Below are positions 34,437-44,557 of a stretch of 64,000 nucleotides of DNA, piece by piece. Position numbers and translations under genes: made by a program. Origin of the DNA: an uncultured Lachnospiraceae bacterium (GTDB lineage: Bacteria; Bacillota; Clostridia; Lachnospirales; Lachnospiraceae); the NCBI GenBank assembly GCA_910579685.1, contig CAJTVN010000002.1, positions 1 through 64,000 on the forward strand. The letters run 5' to 3'. Position 1 is the stretch's first letter, and each line of letters opens with the position of its first letter. Below the pieces are notes generated by a model, which saw only the letters and a list, made by a program, of their open reading frames with translations, was not told where the DNA came from and ran no database searches.

Positions 34437-36992
34437 TCAGGGCGTCAAAATATAGTAGGACAGGGTTCCTCCCCAGTTGGACACTTCCCTGCGCTCGCTG
34501 ACCTGGTAGTGCTCACGCAGCGAAGCAAGATATTCCTCCTCACTTTCCCTGTTAAAAGGAAGGAAATAGATAAGAGCTTCCTGACCAAGTCCGTTTCCTC
34601 CCTGGAGCTCCTCCAGCGCAACCGTGCTAAATGGAATAACATTTTCCATTCCTGATACATTATCATCAAAAAATCTTTTTTGTTTCTCTGTGTCCCAAAA
34701 AAGTCCATAGCCCCACAGACGGCCAATTCCGGCTTCGCCGTCCCAGGTTACGATCTGCATATTTCTGTGATACCCTGCCTGCGCAAGCATCTTATCGAGC
34801 AGCGGATCCAGATAGCGATATCTATAATTATTGACCAGAGAGTCATCCCCTCGCACAAACTGCATATTCGTGGCCAGCAGTTTTCCCCTGCCCGAATCCA
34901 CTCTCCTGAAGATCAGATTGGAGAAGGGATCAATGTATATAAAGCTCTGCACCAGCAGAAGAAGCAGAATAACTCCGCTGAAACATTTGATACAAATTTG
35001 CGGCCAAACGGGAAAAAACACGCTATAACAGAAAAGCAATGCCAGAAGCCACACTGCCACTGAGCTAAATACTGTGTATCTCGTAAGCGCCGCTGTAATG
35101 TATAACACGCTGAACGCCACAAACAGGGCCAGCGCCCCAATTATCCCACCAATATTTCTTATTCTTTTTCTCCTGATCGGATTCCCCCTGCGTTTCGATA
35201 TGGCTAAAAATATCAATGCGCTTATAATGACCACTGTGGGAATCCATGTAAAATTGAGCACAAAAATCTGCGCCAGACGGTGCAGAATATAGGCCGGGTA
35301 AAAACCAAATGCGTTAACGGACGTTCCTATCTCGTCAATACTCTCTCTGGTTGCAAGCAGCCGCTGCCCGCTGCCGGTATTAAACCAGCCCAGCCCACCC
35401 TGAAGAACCACATAAACGCTGATTGCCAGAGCTCCTGCCACCATGATCTTAACAATGCCGTCAGAGAAAACATCCGCCGCTTTCTGCCTGAATTTTGTAT
35501 GGTTCGATTCTTTCCACAATCTGACCAGATACGCAATATAATATCCTGCAACAATCACCCAGCCGGTTTCTTTGTTGAGAAGCAGAGACATTGTCCAGAA
35601 AGCCATCATAAGCGTCTGCTTCCGATAATCCGAATACATCAAAAAGATAAAGAACAGGATTAAAGTATAATCCACATTGACATAGGAAAAGGTACCATAA
35701 AACAGGGGGATTACCGATATAATCGTTGTAAACAGTAATGCCCAGATTCGTTTCATACGACACCAGTACCCCCGCAGCATCCGATAAATACAAATCATTG
35801 CCGCAGTTGTCATCAGAAGCGATACCAGCAGGACTCCCGTTGCCTTCCCGGGAAAAAGGAATTCTCCTATTAACATAAAAAACGTATAGATAAACGTTGG
35901 ATGATTGGCCAACTTAAAATACATCCATACGGAGTTGACGGAAAAATCAAACTCCAGACTGGCGGCATGAAGCATTCCATAATAGACCGCCCCATCCCAG
36001 CGCTGCAGGCTCGTAAACATGGGAAGCCGCAAAATGATACAGATACCGGAAACGATCCATATTCCGCCATCTGTCCTTACGTCTCCCTGCTTTCTGCCGC
36101 ATCCTCTTTTCATCGCCTTGATATACAGACATGCAGACCACAAAAACAGTGCCACCGGCAAAAACAGCATCCCATAAGCCCAGACGGGAATTGCAGCGCC
36201 CGTCCCTGCCTTGTTCAAGATTGCCGCAAAGAAGAAAAGGCCAATAAAAAATGAGATGATTGTAAGCTGTCGGAAGAGATGGAAATCAAACAAATACGCC
36301 AGTATTTTTTCCACCTGGCAGGTTATCACAAAATAGACGGCGATTATGGCCATCAGCAATAATACGGCAATTTTTCCAACCGTCTTCCAGATAATGTCTT
36401 TCGCCTGATATTTATATCCGACAAACTCTTCCCGGCCATAATTATATCCGATCACAAGGCCGTTATCCCACACCCGTTCCTCATTGTAATAGCAGAGGGA
36501 ATTATTATCCTCGAAGTCATCTTCCTCGGAGACCAGAAGTGCGCCCGGGGCGATATCGGCTCCCTCGGAGAAAATGCAGATCTGAAATTCCTCGCTGGCA
36601 TCGAAATTTATCTCCACCTTCAAAGGCACCGTCGTATAAACGCCTGCGGGGATTTCCGCCAGAGAAAGCCTTCCCTCCCCTATACTTTCCCCCCACATGT
36701 CAAGAACCTGGACAACGATATCTCCCGTGCTTTCCTCGGTGGTATTAACCAGCATCACATCAATACCTGTCAGATAAGTGTCCCTGGGCGTAAATCCCTG
36801 CTTAATATTGTCCCCGGCCGCCAGCATGTAGATCGTATTGTAGATGGTCACATCCTCCACCCGGTAACTGTCGCTGACCGTCATGATTCCGCCGAGATAC
36901 CATATATATACACAGCCTGCTGTTGCGCCAAGGGCAATCAATATGACCGTTATTCGCCTTGTGATACTTAATGACAACTTGTTTGCTCTCAC
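34437..36992 (-). CDS. Large GT-C-type membrane protein with extracellular N-terminal domain
   Basis: GTG 36992 follows AACAGGAGTAAAGT. The 851-residue product has an N-terminal membrane anchor (~15-35), an extracytoplasmic beta-rich domain (~36-205), then ~11 membrane segments (~208-690) including the GT-C-type loop LPMFTSLQRWDGAVYYGML and a soluble C-terminal region. RWDGAVYY resembles the acidic first-loop motif of polyprenyl-phosphate-sugar transferases, so an outer-face glycosyltransferase is likely. It is the first gene of the minus-strand block, diverging from the plus-strand membrane gene at 37099. Confidence 0.7.
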   Translation of the reverse strand: MRANKLSLSITRRITVILIALGATAGCVYIWYLGGIMTVSDSYRVEDVTIYNTIYMLAAGDNIKQGFTPRDTYLTGIDVMLVNTTEESTGDIVVQVLDMWGESIGEGRLSLAEIPAGVYTTVPLKVEINFDASEEFQICIFSEGADIAPGALLVSEEDDFEDNNSLCYYNEERVWDNGLVIGYNYGREEFVGYKYQAKDIIWKTVGKIAVLLLMAIIAVYFVITCQVEKILAYLFDFHLFRQLTIISFFIGLFFFAAILNKAGTGAAIPVWAYGMLFLPVALFLWSACLYIKAMKRGCGRKQGDVRTDGGIWIVSGICIILRLPMFTSLQRWDGAVYYGMLHAASLEFDFSVNSVWMYFKLANHPTFIYTFFMLIGEFLFPGKATGVLLVSLLMTTAAMICIYRMLRGYWCRMKRIWALLFTTIISVIPLFYGTFSYVNVDYTLILFFIFLMYSDYRKQTLMMAFWTMSLLLNKETGWVIVAGYYIAYLVRLWKESNHTKFRQKAADVFSDGIVKIMVAGALAISVYVVLQGGLGWFNTGSGQRLLATRESIDEIGTSVNAFGFYPAYILHRLAQIFVLNFTWIPTVVIISALIFLAISKRRGNPIRRKRIRNIGGIIGALALFVAFSVLYITAALTRYTVFSSVAVWLLALLFCYSVFFPVWPQICIKCFSGVILLLLLVQSFIYIDPFSNLIFRRVDSGRGKLLATNMQFVRGDDSLVNNYRYRYLDPLLDKMLAQAGYHRNMQIVTWDGEAGIGRLWGYGLFWDTEKQKRFFDDNVSGMENVIPFSTVALEELQGGNGLGQEALIYFLPFNRESEEEYLASLREHYQVSERREVSNWGGTLSYYILTP

Positions 36993-37037
36993 ACTTTACT
37001 CCTGTTATTATTTGCGTTCTTTTTCTAACTCCTTTTA

Positions 37038-37066
37038 TTGAAAATTTCTCCTTTTATGCGTATACT
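37038..37066 (+). promoter_or_regulatory. Strong sigma-A promoter of the plus-strand membrane gene
   Basis: TTGAAA (37038-37043) and TATACT (37061-37066) are spaced by exactly 17 bases, 33 bases ahead of the ATG of the gene at 37099. It lies in the 106-base divergent region. Confidence 0.85.
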
Positions 37067-37098
37067 CTAATTATTACATATTAAAAAGAGAGGCTTTC

Positions 37099-38625
37099 AT
37101 GAAAAAATTCACATCCCTTTGCAAACATACAATCGACATTTTGGGAGCAATCATCTCCCTTATTATATTAATTGTCTGCCTGTTTTTCAATCACATAGAT
37201 TATGCATATAAAAAAGTTTTTCTTCTTCCCAATATTATTTTATTAACTATAGGCCTTGCCTTCATTTATTTAGGGTATTCTTTCCTCAAAAAGTTTACCC
37301 TGCCAAATCCTCATATCGTTAATCGATTCGTCTTTTTCTTTACCATTGCTTTTTTCTTTTTCCTCTGTTTTTTAAGCAGCCAATACTATTTTATAACCGG
37401 ATGGGATGTAAAATATGTATTAAACAATTCTGAATTGATGGCGGAAGGCAGATCCAATGAATTAGAACATTGGTATTTTTCCAGATATCCCAATAACATC
37501 CTGCTGGCCTTTTTCTTTTCCCTTATCATTCGCATATGCACACTGCTTCACATAAATAATTATTATCTGGTATTGATCTTTGCTCAATGTATGATCTTTT
37601 CGTATATCTCCTGGATCCTATATCGCAGTGTTTTACTTATCTTGAATAATTACTGTTACGCTCTGACTGCATATACCCTTTATCTTGCCTTCATTGGCCT
37701 CTCGCCCTGGGTTGTAATTCCCTATTCCGATTCCATAGGGCTGTTTTTTGTGCTGACAATTTTTTATCTCTATCTGAAATTTATAAACACAGATAAACTT
37801 TCTACTGTATTTTTAATTACTCTTCTGACTTATCTCGGATTTAAAATCAAGCCTCAGACTGCAATTATAACTATTGCCATTTTTATCCTCTCTCTTTGCA
37901 GATTTCTCGATAACAGACATACAGACAAATGGAAATCCCTGGCAAAAAGCTTTATTTCCGCTACACTCGGCCTATTTCTGGCCTTTCTGTTGGTCCAGGC
38001 AGCCACCCTCTTTTCAGGCCTTAAAATTGAAAAAGAGGATGCCTTCAGTTTTACACATTATATTATGATGGGGCTAAACCAGGAAAGCAACGGTGAATAT
38101 TATCAACCGGATGTAGACTTCTCCGTATCCTTTCCCACCAGATCTGAACGGATAAAAGCCAATCTATCCGTGGCCCAACAACGGATTTCTCATTTTAGCT
38201 CCCTGAAAAGCTTTTTCAGATTTATTGCCCAAAAACTTCTAGCCGTCTATAATGACGGCTCTTTCGCCTGGAACGGAGAAGGTTATTTCTTTTTAACATG
38301 CTTTGGTGGCGGCTATTTGCACAAAATCATGACTCATATTTACTATCCTGATGGAAAATTATACTCCGTTTATCTTTCATCTGTCCAGTCGTTGTGGTTG
38401 GCAGTCTTATTTCTTTCGGCATTTGTAAAAAGTAAAGATACCATCGATATCAGAAGTTTTTCTGTCATTACTCTGAAAATGTCCTTGACCGGCCTTTTTC
38501 TGTTTGAGCTTCTGTTTGAAGCCAGAGCACGCTATCTTTTTACTTATTCGCCGATCTTCATAATTATGGCCTGTCTTGGGCTGTATAGTCTTAACAGAAA
38601 ATATTACGCAAGGAAATCCTCTTAA
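37099..38625 (+). CDS. Orphan plus-strand multi-TM GT-C-like membrane protein
   Basis: The 508-residue protein has about eleven membrane segments and is highly hydrophobic. An outer loop YYFITGWDVKYVLNNSEL and a C-terminal FEARARYLFTY followed by PIFIIMACLGLYSL resemble the other multi-TM proteins of the locus, notably the one at 42983-44557 (same FYFELYR/DSEIVSD-type first loop and WEAQSRYVLGY end). It is probably a GT-C glycosyltransferase or related polymer-modifying protein. It is the only plus-strand gene in the glycan locus, looks more A+T-rich than its neighbours, has its own promoter, and its end overlaps by four bases the end of the minus-strand gene at 38622. It may be a later arrival. 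Confidence 0.7.
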   Translation: MKKFTSLCKHTIDILGAIISLIILIVCLFFNHIDYAYKKVFLLPNIILLTIGLAFIYLGYSFLKKFTLPNPHIVNRFVFFFTIAFFFFLCFLSSQYYFITGWDVKYVLNNSELMAEGRSNELEHWYFSRYPNNILLAFFFSLIIRICTLLHINNYYLVLIFAQCMIFSYISWILYRSVLLILNNYCYALTAYTLYLAFIGLSPWVVIPYSDSIGLFFVLTIFYLYLKFINTDKLSTVFLITLLTYLGFKIKPQTAIITIAIFILSLCRFLDNRHTDKWKSLAKSFISATLGLFLAFLLVQAATLFSGLKIEKEDAFSFTHYIMMGLNQESNGEYYQPDVDFSVSFPTRSERIKANLSVAQQRISHFSSLKSFFRFIAQKLLAVYNDGSFAWNGEGYFFLTCFGGGYLHKIMTHIYYPDGKLYSVYLSSVQSLWLAVLFLSAFVKSKDTIDIRSFSVITLKMSLTGLFLFELLFEARARYLFTYSPIFIIMACLGLYSLNRKYYARKSS

Positions 38626-40187
38626 CGCCAGATTTCCATATCCCACTTCCAGGATCCTGTTTCTATTTCAATCGTTTCTGTCAGTTTATACTTCTCATCT
38701 CTTATTTTTTGGAATTCATCAAAATCTCTGGTAAATCCGACTCCCTCGACCAACATCAATACATCATATTCCTTGTTGTAAAGCTTTACCAGTATCTGCT
38801 CCCTGTAATTTTCATGCACTTTTCTGAATTCCTTCAACTCAGGAAATATCGCTCTGAGCAGTTCCGAATCCTCCGCATTTCTCCAAAACTCTTCCATTTC
38901 CTGTCGGAAAATATATTGATTTTGTCCATAATCATACATATACTTTCCATTCTGAACCGCATAAGAAGCCATCTGAGGAGTCGCAAGCATATTGTCGCTT
39001 TTGTCGGCAATTTCCATTGCCTTTTCCCAGTTTTGCAGCTGTTGATCCGAAAGAAGCGGAGTATTTAAGGACTGATAAGGGCAGACTGCTCCAGCCATTG
39101 CTATGGCATAGATAAGACAAAGCTGCCACTTCTTTTTAAATACAGCGGCGAAAGCATCGACTGCGCACAAACTCAATATAATAACAGAGGGGAGCCAAAG
39201 CTGTAAATAATACGACAAATGAGCTCCTTCATTCTGTCCAAAGTACAGGAGAAGACCTCCCATAATTCCAAAGCAGATCCACACATAATCTAATTGAAAT
39301 TTTCTACTACGAATCATTTGAATGGCCCATATAAAAATAGCCAGAAAACTCAAAAAGAAAATCTTGCCGATTTTAATAAACTGGGTAACGGCCCAGCGAA
39401 AATCATTGTCAGCAGAACCGCTTACTAATAATAAAGTTTCTATAAAATAAAAGGGCATGGTTAAATAAATAAAAAACACTGACAATCCCAGAAGAACCGC
39501 TGTTTCTACCATATAGCAAAAGCATAATTTCAGTTGCTTTCGAATAATCAGAAAGACAACCACCGGTAAGCCAACAACTGCCGCATACTGCTTGCTGTAA
39601 AAGCAAAATACAGTCAAAAACGACAAGAGAAAAACCGTTCTTCCTGTTATCCTTTCCCTCACGCATAAGTACATAATCAAAGTCGTACCCAAAACCGCAA
39701 GCATATCTGGAAATGCCGATACATTCGTGTAACGCCAGCCACAATAATGGCTCATCAGAAACGCAAGTGTGCACAAATAAAAATTATTTGTTATTTTTCC
39801 TACAATCTTTGCAATTAACAGGGCCGTCAAAGCAGTCCATAGAAAATTCAGCAATAAAAGCACAAGACCGACCGGAAGCCCTGTGAGCTTCACTGCCACA
39901 GAACCGATCAAATTATTTAAAATAGGATACATATAAAAAACACTTGGATTTCCGCCTTCACAGATTAGGCTTCGATATGGATTTATCCCCTGCGACAGCG
40001 CCAGAACAAGAGCCTCGTTTGCCCCCCCCCTTATTTCATTGGGTATCTGAAAAAAGCATATACGTCCAATATCCCTTCCCCAGATATATGCAATAACACC
40101 TATTGTAAATAGCGTAAAAACGACCCGAATATCCGATGTCCTAATACCCTTGTGAACACTAGTTTTTCCACCATTATTCCAATTCAT
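38622..40187 (-). CDS. Multi-TM GT-C-like glycosyltransferase with G9 tract
   Basis: The 521-residue protein has about ten membrane segments (to ~385) followed by a soluble C-terminal region. The N-terminal outer loop PNEIRGGANEALVLALSQGINPY is the GT-C-type region; SFLTVFCFYSKQYAAVVG fits the family. The codons for R53-G54-G55-A56 contain a run of nine G (40022-40030, C on the plus strand), which can slip and switch the gene off. The ATG directly follows the stop of the ABC transporter gene, with only a weak AGG ribosome site. The gene ends against the plus-strand gene at 37099. Confidence 0.75.
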   Translation of the reverse strand: MNWNNGGKTSVHKGIRTSDIRVVFTLFTIGVIAYIWGRDIGRICFFQIPNEIRGGANEALVLALSQGINPYRSLICEGGNPSVFYMYPILNNLIGSVAVKLTGLPVGLVLLLLNFLWTALTALLIAKIVGKITNNFYLCTLAFLMSHYCGWRYTNVSAFPDMLAVLGTTLIMYLCVRERITGRTVFLLSFLTVFCFYSKQYAAVVGLPVVVFLIIRKQLKLCFCYMVETAVLLGLSVFFIYLTMPFYFIETLLLVSGSADNDFRWAVTQFIKIGKIFFLSFLAIFIWAIQMIRSRKFQLDYVWICFGIMGGLLLYFGQNEGAHLSYYLQLWLPSVIILSLCAVDAFAAVFKKKWQLCLIYAIAMAGAVCPYQSLNTPLLSDQQLQNWEKAMEIADKSDNMLATPQMASYAVQNGKYMYDYGQNQYIFRQEMEEFWRNAEDSELLRAIFPELKEFRKVHENYREQILVKLYNKEYDVLMLVEGVGFTRDFDEFQKIRDEKYKLTETIEIETGSWKWDMEIWR

Positions 40188-41942
40188 TTATTTTAGTACC
40201 TGTTCCTTTGTCCTCTTTTCCGCTTTTCCATCTACAATCTCATAGATCACATCCGCATTTTGAATGGTTGTCAGCCTATGGGCAATAATGATCATGGTCT
40301 TCTCACCCCTTAAACACTCAATTGCCTCCATAACAGCCGCTTCCGTTTCATTATCCAGCGCAGAAGTGGCCTCATCAAGCACCAGGATTTCCGGGTTATG
40401 ATAAAGCGCCCTGGCGATACCGATACGCTGCCTCTGCCCGCCTGACAGCCTGACGCCTCTGTCTCCCACCATAGTTTCTATCCCATCGCTGAGCCCTTCT
40501 ATAAACTCATAGAGCTGCGCTTTCTTCAGAGACTCTATTACAGCCTCATCGTTTATTTCATCCTCATAAACCCCAAACGCCACGTTATTGCGTATCGTAT
40601 CATCCGAAAGGTAAATAGTCTGGGGAATATAGCCAATATCTCTGTGCCACTGATCCATATTTTTGAAGATATCCATTCCATCCGCCTTGATTTTGCCATA
40701 TTGAGGCGGAAGAAGACCCAGAATAATGTCGGCCATGGTGGTCTTTCCTGCACCGGATTCACCGATTAGCGCCACCGTCTGGCCTTTCTGAATGGCAAGG
40801 TCAACATAATCAATCACATTTTCTTCCGTATCCGGATAGTGGTAGCAAACCTTTTTGATCCGGATCTCCTTTTCAAATTTCCATCCGGAAACTGCCGGCA
40901 AGTCCTCCCGGTTCTTTTCTCCGCAGCCGCTCTCTTCCACATCCTTAAGATCGCTGTAAACCAGTTCGATGGAGGGAGAGGCGTACATAATATTCGTGAT
41001 ATGTTCATTTATTCTTCCCACGGAGGGCATAAGCCGAAACGCCGCTACGGCAAAGGCGGAAAGCTGTGGAATAAAGGTAACAATATCCGTCCGTCCATAA
41101 TTTATCTTTATCATGATCGCAATCAAGAGACCGCTCATACTGACCATTTCTACAATATATTTAGGCACGGCAGCCAAAAGCCTGCTTATTCGCAGCCCCT
41201 TGGCATATTTTTTGTAATATGTCTGATAAGAGTCCGTAAAATAGCGTTCCCTGTTCAGTACTTTTACTTCCTTAATTCCTCCCAGGGCCTGATTCATCCA
41301 CTGATAGATTTTTGCCTTGTATATCTGGCATTCCCTGCCAAAGCCTTTTGCAAACTTCTTGGAAATCCCTATAAAAGCTCCCATACACAAAACCAGCAGT
41401 CCCAGGATGATCACTGTCATAGACTGGCTGATATAAAGCAGCGAGATCCCTAATGAAATACATACTGTGATCTCTATAAATAATTCCATAAAGTGGATAA
41501 TGGCACTCGCAAACAGATTGGCATCTTCCTGCATACTCCTCTGCAATACAGAAATATTTTTATTTAAATGAAAGGTATAAGGTTCATTCATGTATGCTTT
41601 CAAAAGCCTTGTGGAAATTTTCATCTGCGTGTTGTAAGAGAAATGGTAAATCGCATACTTTTCCACAATCAAATATATATTTTTAAATATAAAAACACCC
41701 ACAATAACAGCTGTCAGTGCCGTCAGAAAAGGTTCCGGCGACTGAAAGCCGAGAGCTTCATAAAAAAGGTTTAAATACCATGTTTTCTGAATTGCCGTGG
41801 TATCCATTAACACATTTACAAACGGCATAAAAACCCCGACACCGAGACATTCCAAAAGGCTTCCCACAACCGCAGCTAAAAACAAAAGCACAATTTGAAT
41901 TTTTTCTTTCCGATTAAAAATATAAACTAATTGTCTGATCAC
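40188..41942 (-). CDS. ABC-type lipid-linked oligosaccharide flippase (PglK/MsbA-like)
   Basis: The 584-residue half-transporter has a six-helix membrane domain (1-~320) and a C-terminal ATPase: Walker A GESGAGKTT (394-402), Q-loop IPQTIYL, signature LSGGQRQRIGIARAL, Walker B ILVLDEATSALD and H-loop IIAHRL. GTG 41942 follows AAAGGGAAAACG. Such PglK-like exporters flip lipid-linked oligosaccharides across the membrane. This is the only flippase seen in the locus; there is no Wzx-type exporter in the window. The upstream fucosyltransferase-like gene is 13 bases away. Confidence 0.92.
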   Translation of the reverse strand: MIRQLVYIFNRKEKIQIVLLFLAAVVGSLLECLGVGVFMPFVNVLMDTTAIQKTWYLNLFYEALGFQSPEPFLTALTAVIVGVFIFKNIYLIVEKYAIYHFSYNTQMKISTRLLKAYMNEPYTFHLNKNISVLQRSMQEDANLFASAIIHFMELFIEITVCISLGISLLYISQSMTVIILGLLVLCMGAFIGISKKFAKGFGRECQIYKAKIYQWMNQALGGIKEVKVLNRERYFTDSYQTYYKKYAKGLRISRLLAAVPKYIVEMVSMSGLLIAIMIKINYGRTDIVTFIPQLSAFAVAAFRLMPSVGRINEHITNIMYASPSIELVYSDLKDVEESGCGEKNREDLPAVSGWKFEKEIRIKKVCYHYPDTEENVIDYVDLAIQKGQTVALIGESGAGKTTMADIILGLLPPQYGKIKADGMDIFKNMDQWHRDIGYIPQTIYLSDDTIRNNVAFGVYEDEINDEAVIESLKKAQLYEFIEGLSDGIETMVGDRGVRLSGGQRQRIGIARALYHNPEILVLDEATSALDNETEAAVMEAIECLRGEKTMIIIAHRLTTIQNADVIYEIVDGKAEKRTKEQVLK

Positions 41943-41955
41943 CGTTTTCCCTTTC

Positions 41956-43002
41956 TCAGTTCGGGCAATTTTCTTTCTGATGATAATTGATCCCTTTGTC
42001 TAATATGACAAGATCACCATATTCCTCTCCCACACTCTTTTTCTGAATTCTCGCCGCATAACTCACCTGAGAAAGCCCCGCCACCAGTCCGTCGCACTGC
42101 GCCATGGAATATACGTCGCGCAGTACTTCCACTCCAAGCAGATAGTGATGGTTTTCTCTCTCTGACAAACTATGCATTACCGTATCGTTTCCCTTACTCC
42201 TGACCACATCACGGTAAAATAGCAGGCGGCTGCCAAACTCCTTTTGAAACCTTTCAACCGCATCCAGATCATCCGTTGCCAGAAAAACCTTCTCGTAATG
42301 TTTATCATAAAACAGTTTGGCCGCTGCCTGACAATATTCCTCTATTGATACCTGTACCGGATGACCATTATAGTGCTGCTTAAAATCCGTTCCTCTCACG
42401 TGAACAGCTAAAATACGCCCTGAACCTGCCTCTGCGCAGATTCCAATCTCTTTCATGTCTTTTCGAAGAATCGCATCCACTGTCTGATTCAAACGAATAT
42501 ATTTCGCCGTAATTCTTCCCATCTCGTTTAAAAAAAGCTCACTCCTTGCATATCCGCCACTTTCTTTATTCAGGGAAACAGCCAGCTTACTGTTCTCTTT
42601 CCTGCTTTTCAGCACATGATTATACTTCCAAAGCTCTTCAAGGGAAATCCCGCCGGGCTGCTCGAAATAATATTCAAAAGGATTATCCGTACCGTTTACC
42701 GGATGCTTTTCTCCGTAGCAATATCCGGGATGAAACCTCACCACAGGACGTAAACGGTATTTATCGGCAAAATACAGCAGAGCAAGCAGTTTGTTGTGCT
42801 CCGCAAAGAAACCGGAGTGGGATTCCTCCATATCTATAAAATAGACAGGCTCCCCGCTGTTTTTATCCCCGTAGCTTTCTATCTCTACAAGGTTATCTTC
42901 TTCAAGCGCCTTTACGCGTTTTACAAACCGTCCGTCCTTCGCCTGCCGGAAACAATAAACTGCAAATTTCAGCTGCTCCCACTTATTCTGAAAACGCCCC
43001 AT
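41956..43002 (-). CDS. O-fucosyltransferase/NodZ-like glycosyltransferase
   Basis: From ATG 43002 (AAGAGGAGTGAAG ahead) the product has 348 residues. The motif ILAVHVRGTDFKQH, together with LFYDKHYEKVFLATDDLDAVERFQKEFG and a C-terminal DGLVAGLSQVSYAA, matches the GDP-fucose-binding fold of alpha-1,6- and O-fucosyltransferases (HxRxxD). A GT11 fucosyltransferase occurs further upstream in the same locus, so the glycan may carry fucose. It overlaps the membrane protein gene upstream by 20 bp. Cytosolic, no membrane segment. Confidence 0.75.
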   Translation of the reverse strand: MGRFQNKWEQLKFAVYCFRQAKDGRFVKRVKALEEDNLVEIESYGDKNSGEPVYFIDMEESHSGFFAEHNKLLALLYFADKYRLRPVVRFHPGYCYGEKHPVNGTDNPFEYYFEQPGGISLEELWKYNHVLKSRKENSKLAVSLNKESGGYARSELFLNEMGRITAKYIRLNQTVDAILRKDMKEIGICAEAGSGRILAVHVRGTDFKQHYNGHPVQVSIEEYCQAAAKLFYDKHYEKVFLATDDLDAVERFQKEFGSRLLFYRDVVRSKGNDTVMHSLSERENHHYLLGVEVLRDVYSMAQCDGLVAGLSQVSYAARIQKKSVGEEYGDLVILDKGINYHQKENCPN

Positions 43003-44557
43003 CTTCACTCCTCTTTTTTGCTTTTTCAATCTTTTCCAAACCGCTTAACCGCCAAAACAGCTCACTCACACCGCATGCCGCAAGTGGCAGCATCAAAATG
43101 AAATATCCCAGCACATAGCGGGACTGTGCTTCCCAAATCATATGAAACAAAAAGCCGCCGAATATGTTCAGTATGAAATAAGCCTGGGCAAAATCCCATT
43201 TTTTCCTGCGAAGCAGACAGAAAGCCGCCGTACTCAGGAATATCAAAAAATGGTAGATATTCATAATCTCATATAAGATATTTCTTCCGAACCCATAAAT
43301 AAAAAAGTATGCAACATCCGACAACGGTTCGGAGTGTCTGCTGTACCACTCATTGGTGATCATTGCCTGAAAGGTAGGAGCGTTCCACTGGGAAGTGAAT
43401 TTTTTATAAAAGAAAGTAAGCGCATATTTCTGCTCATGTGCGAACCGGTTCAGCGATTCCTTTATACTTTCCATGCATGCCTGCGTGGTCTTCTGCACAT
43501 CAAAACCATTCTCGCCATAGATCCGCCAGTTATACCCATTATACCAGCCGCAGGCGTAACCGCCCTCATCCGCCTCCTGCAGGCTCATTGCGATCCACGC
43601 TGCCTTGGGGATTCCGCCCGGTATTTTCTCCACACCCATACGTTCCACATAAAACTGGTTCACGCAGGTATTCCCCAGCTGGGATATTATAATCACTCCA
43701 CCGGCAATCAAAACCGCATTCCATTTTTTATCCCGGACTCCTTTTAACGCTATGGCGATCACTGCTGCCACCACCAAAATATTAATATTGGACTTTGCCA
43801 CCACCCCTGCGCTCAAAAATGCGGAGGCACAGGCTGCATTCCTTAATCCGGAGCTTTTCAGATACTTAATAATAGAATGAACCGCACAGATACCCAGACA
43901 CCATCCTATCATATCACCATAGATAAATGTTGTAAATAAGAAGAGCGGGAGGCAGCCCATGGAGATTACGTTTTCCATTCGTCTGACTCTTTCATCTGTA
44001 AACAGCTCCCTGGCGATCAGCTGCAGCATCTTCAATATGACCATGCTGCATATGATATTAATTATCTGAAAAACAACAAAATTTCTGACCCCGAATATGC
44101 TGTAAATCAGTTCCAGCATGGCCGTTATGCCAAGCTGAAAGGGATAGCGGTATAAATACTCGCCTCTGGAAAACGCACTGAAGTTATTTTCCATAAATTC
44201 AACCGCTATATCACTGACAATTTCACTGTCGCACACCACCTCGCAGCGGAATAAAAGAACGATGATCAGACTGAGTATTCCCCCGAACCAAATGCACAGC
44301 CTGTCAAGCTTTTTTATTTCGATCTTGTCATTTCTCCACAAAAACAGGAGGACGGCCAGCAACACCGCACTGCCTGCAAGCACCAGAACAGGATTGTCCC
44401 ATTTGTACTTGGCTGTTTCCATATCGCGGTACAGCTCAAAATACGTAGTACGCAGAAGGCTGTTTATCGCATTAAAACATACCATCAGGGCAAATGGAGC
44501 CAGATAGAAATAGGTCAATATTCTTACTGTCTTTTCACTGAATAATTTTTGTCTCAA
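42983..44557 (-). CDS. Multi-TM GT-C-like membrane protein, relative of the plus-strand orphan
   Basis: The 524-residue protein has about twelve membrane segments. The first outer loop (CEVVCDSEIVSDIAVEFMENNFSAFSRGEYLYRYPFQLG) and the WEAQSRYVLGYFILMLPLAACG end are similar in pattern to the plus-strand protein at 37099-38625, so the two are probably paralogous. YkoB/GT-C-type transferases have this topology. Start is TTG 44557, overlapping the methyltransferase stop (TTGA), with AAAAGGAAAGCG ahead. Substrate unknown. Confidence 0.7.
   Translation of the reverse strand: MRQKLFSEKTVRILTYFYLAPFALMVCFNAINSLLRTTYFELYRDMETAKYKWDNPVLVLAGSAVLLAVLLFLWRNDKIEIKKLDRLCIWFGGILSLIIVLLFRCEVVCDSEIVSDIAVEFMENNFSAFSRGEYLYRYPFQLGITAMLELIYSIFGVRNFVVFQIINIICSMVILKMLQLIARELFTDERVRRMENVISMGCLPLFLFTTFIYGDMIGWCLGICAVHSIIKYLKSSGLRNAACASAFLSAGVVAKSNINILVVAAVIAIALKGVRDKKWNAVLIAGGVIIISQLGNTCVNQFYVERMGVEKIPGGIPKAAWIAMSLQEADEGGYACGWYNGYNWRIYGENGFDVQKTTQACMESIKESLNRFAHEQKYALTFFYKKFTSQWNAPTFQAMITNEWYSRHSEPLSDVAYFFIYGFGRNILYEIMNIYHFLIFLSTAAFCLLRRKKWDFAQAYFILNIFGGFLFHMIWEAQSRYVLGYFILMLPLAACGVSELFWRLSGLEKIEKAKKRSEDGAFSE

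Noticed and set aside
33435..34655. 406-codon plus-strand open frame opposite the epimerase
   Set aside because: Antisense shadow; it has no start signal and the minus strand carries the SDR motifs.
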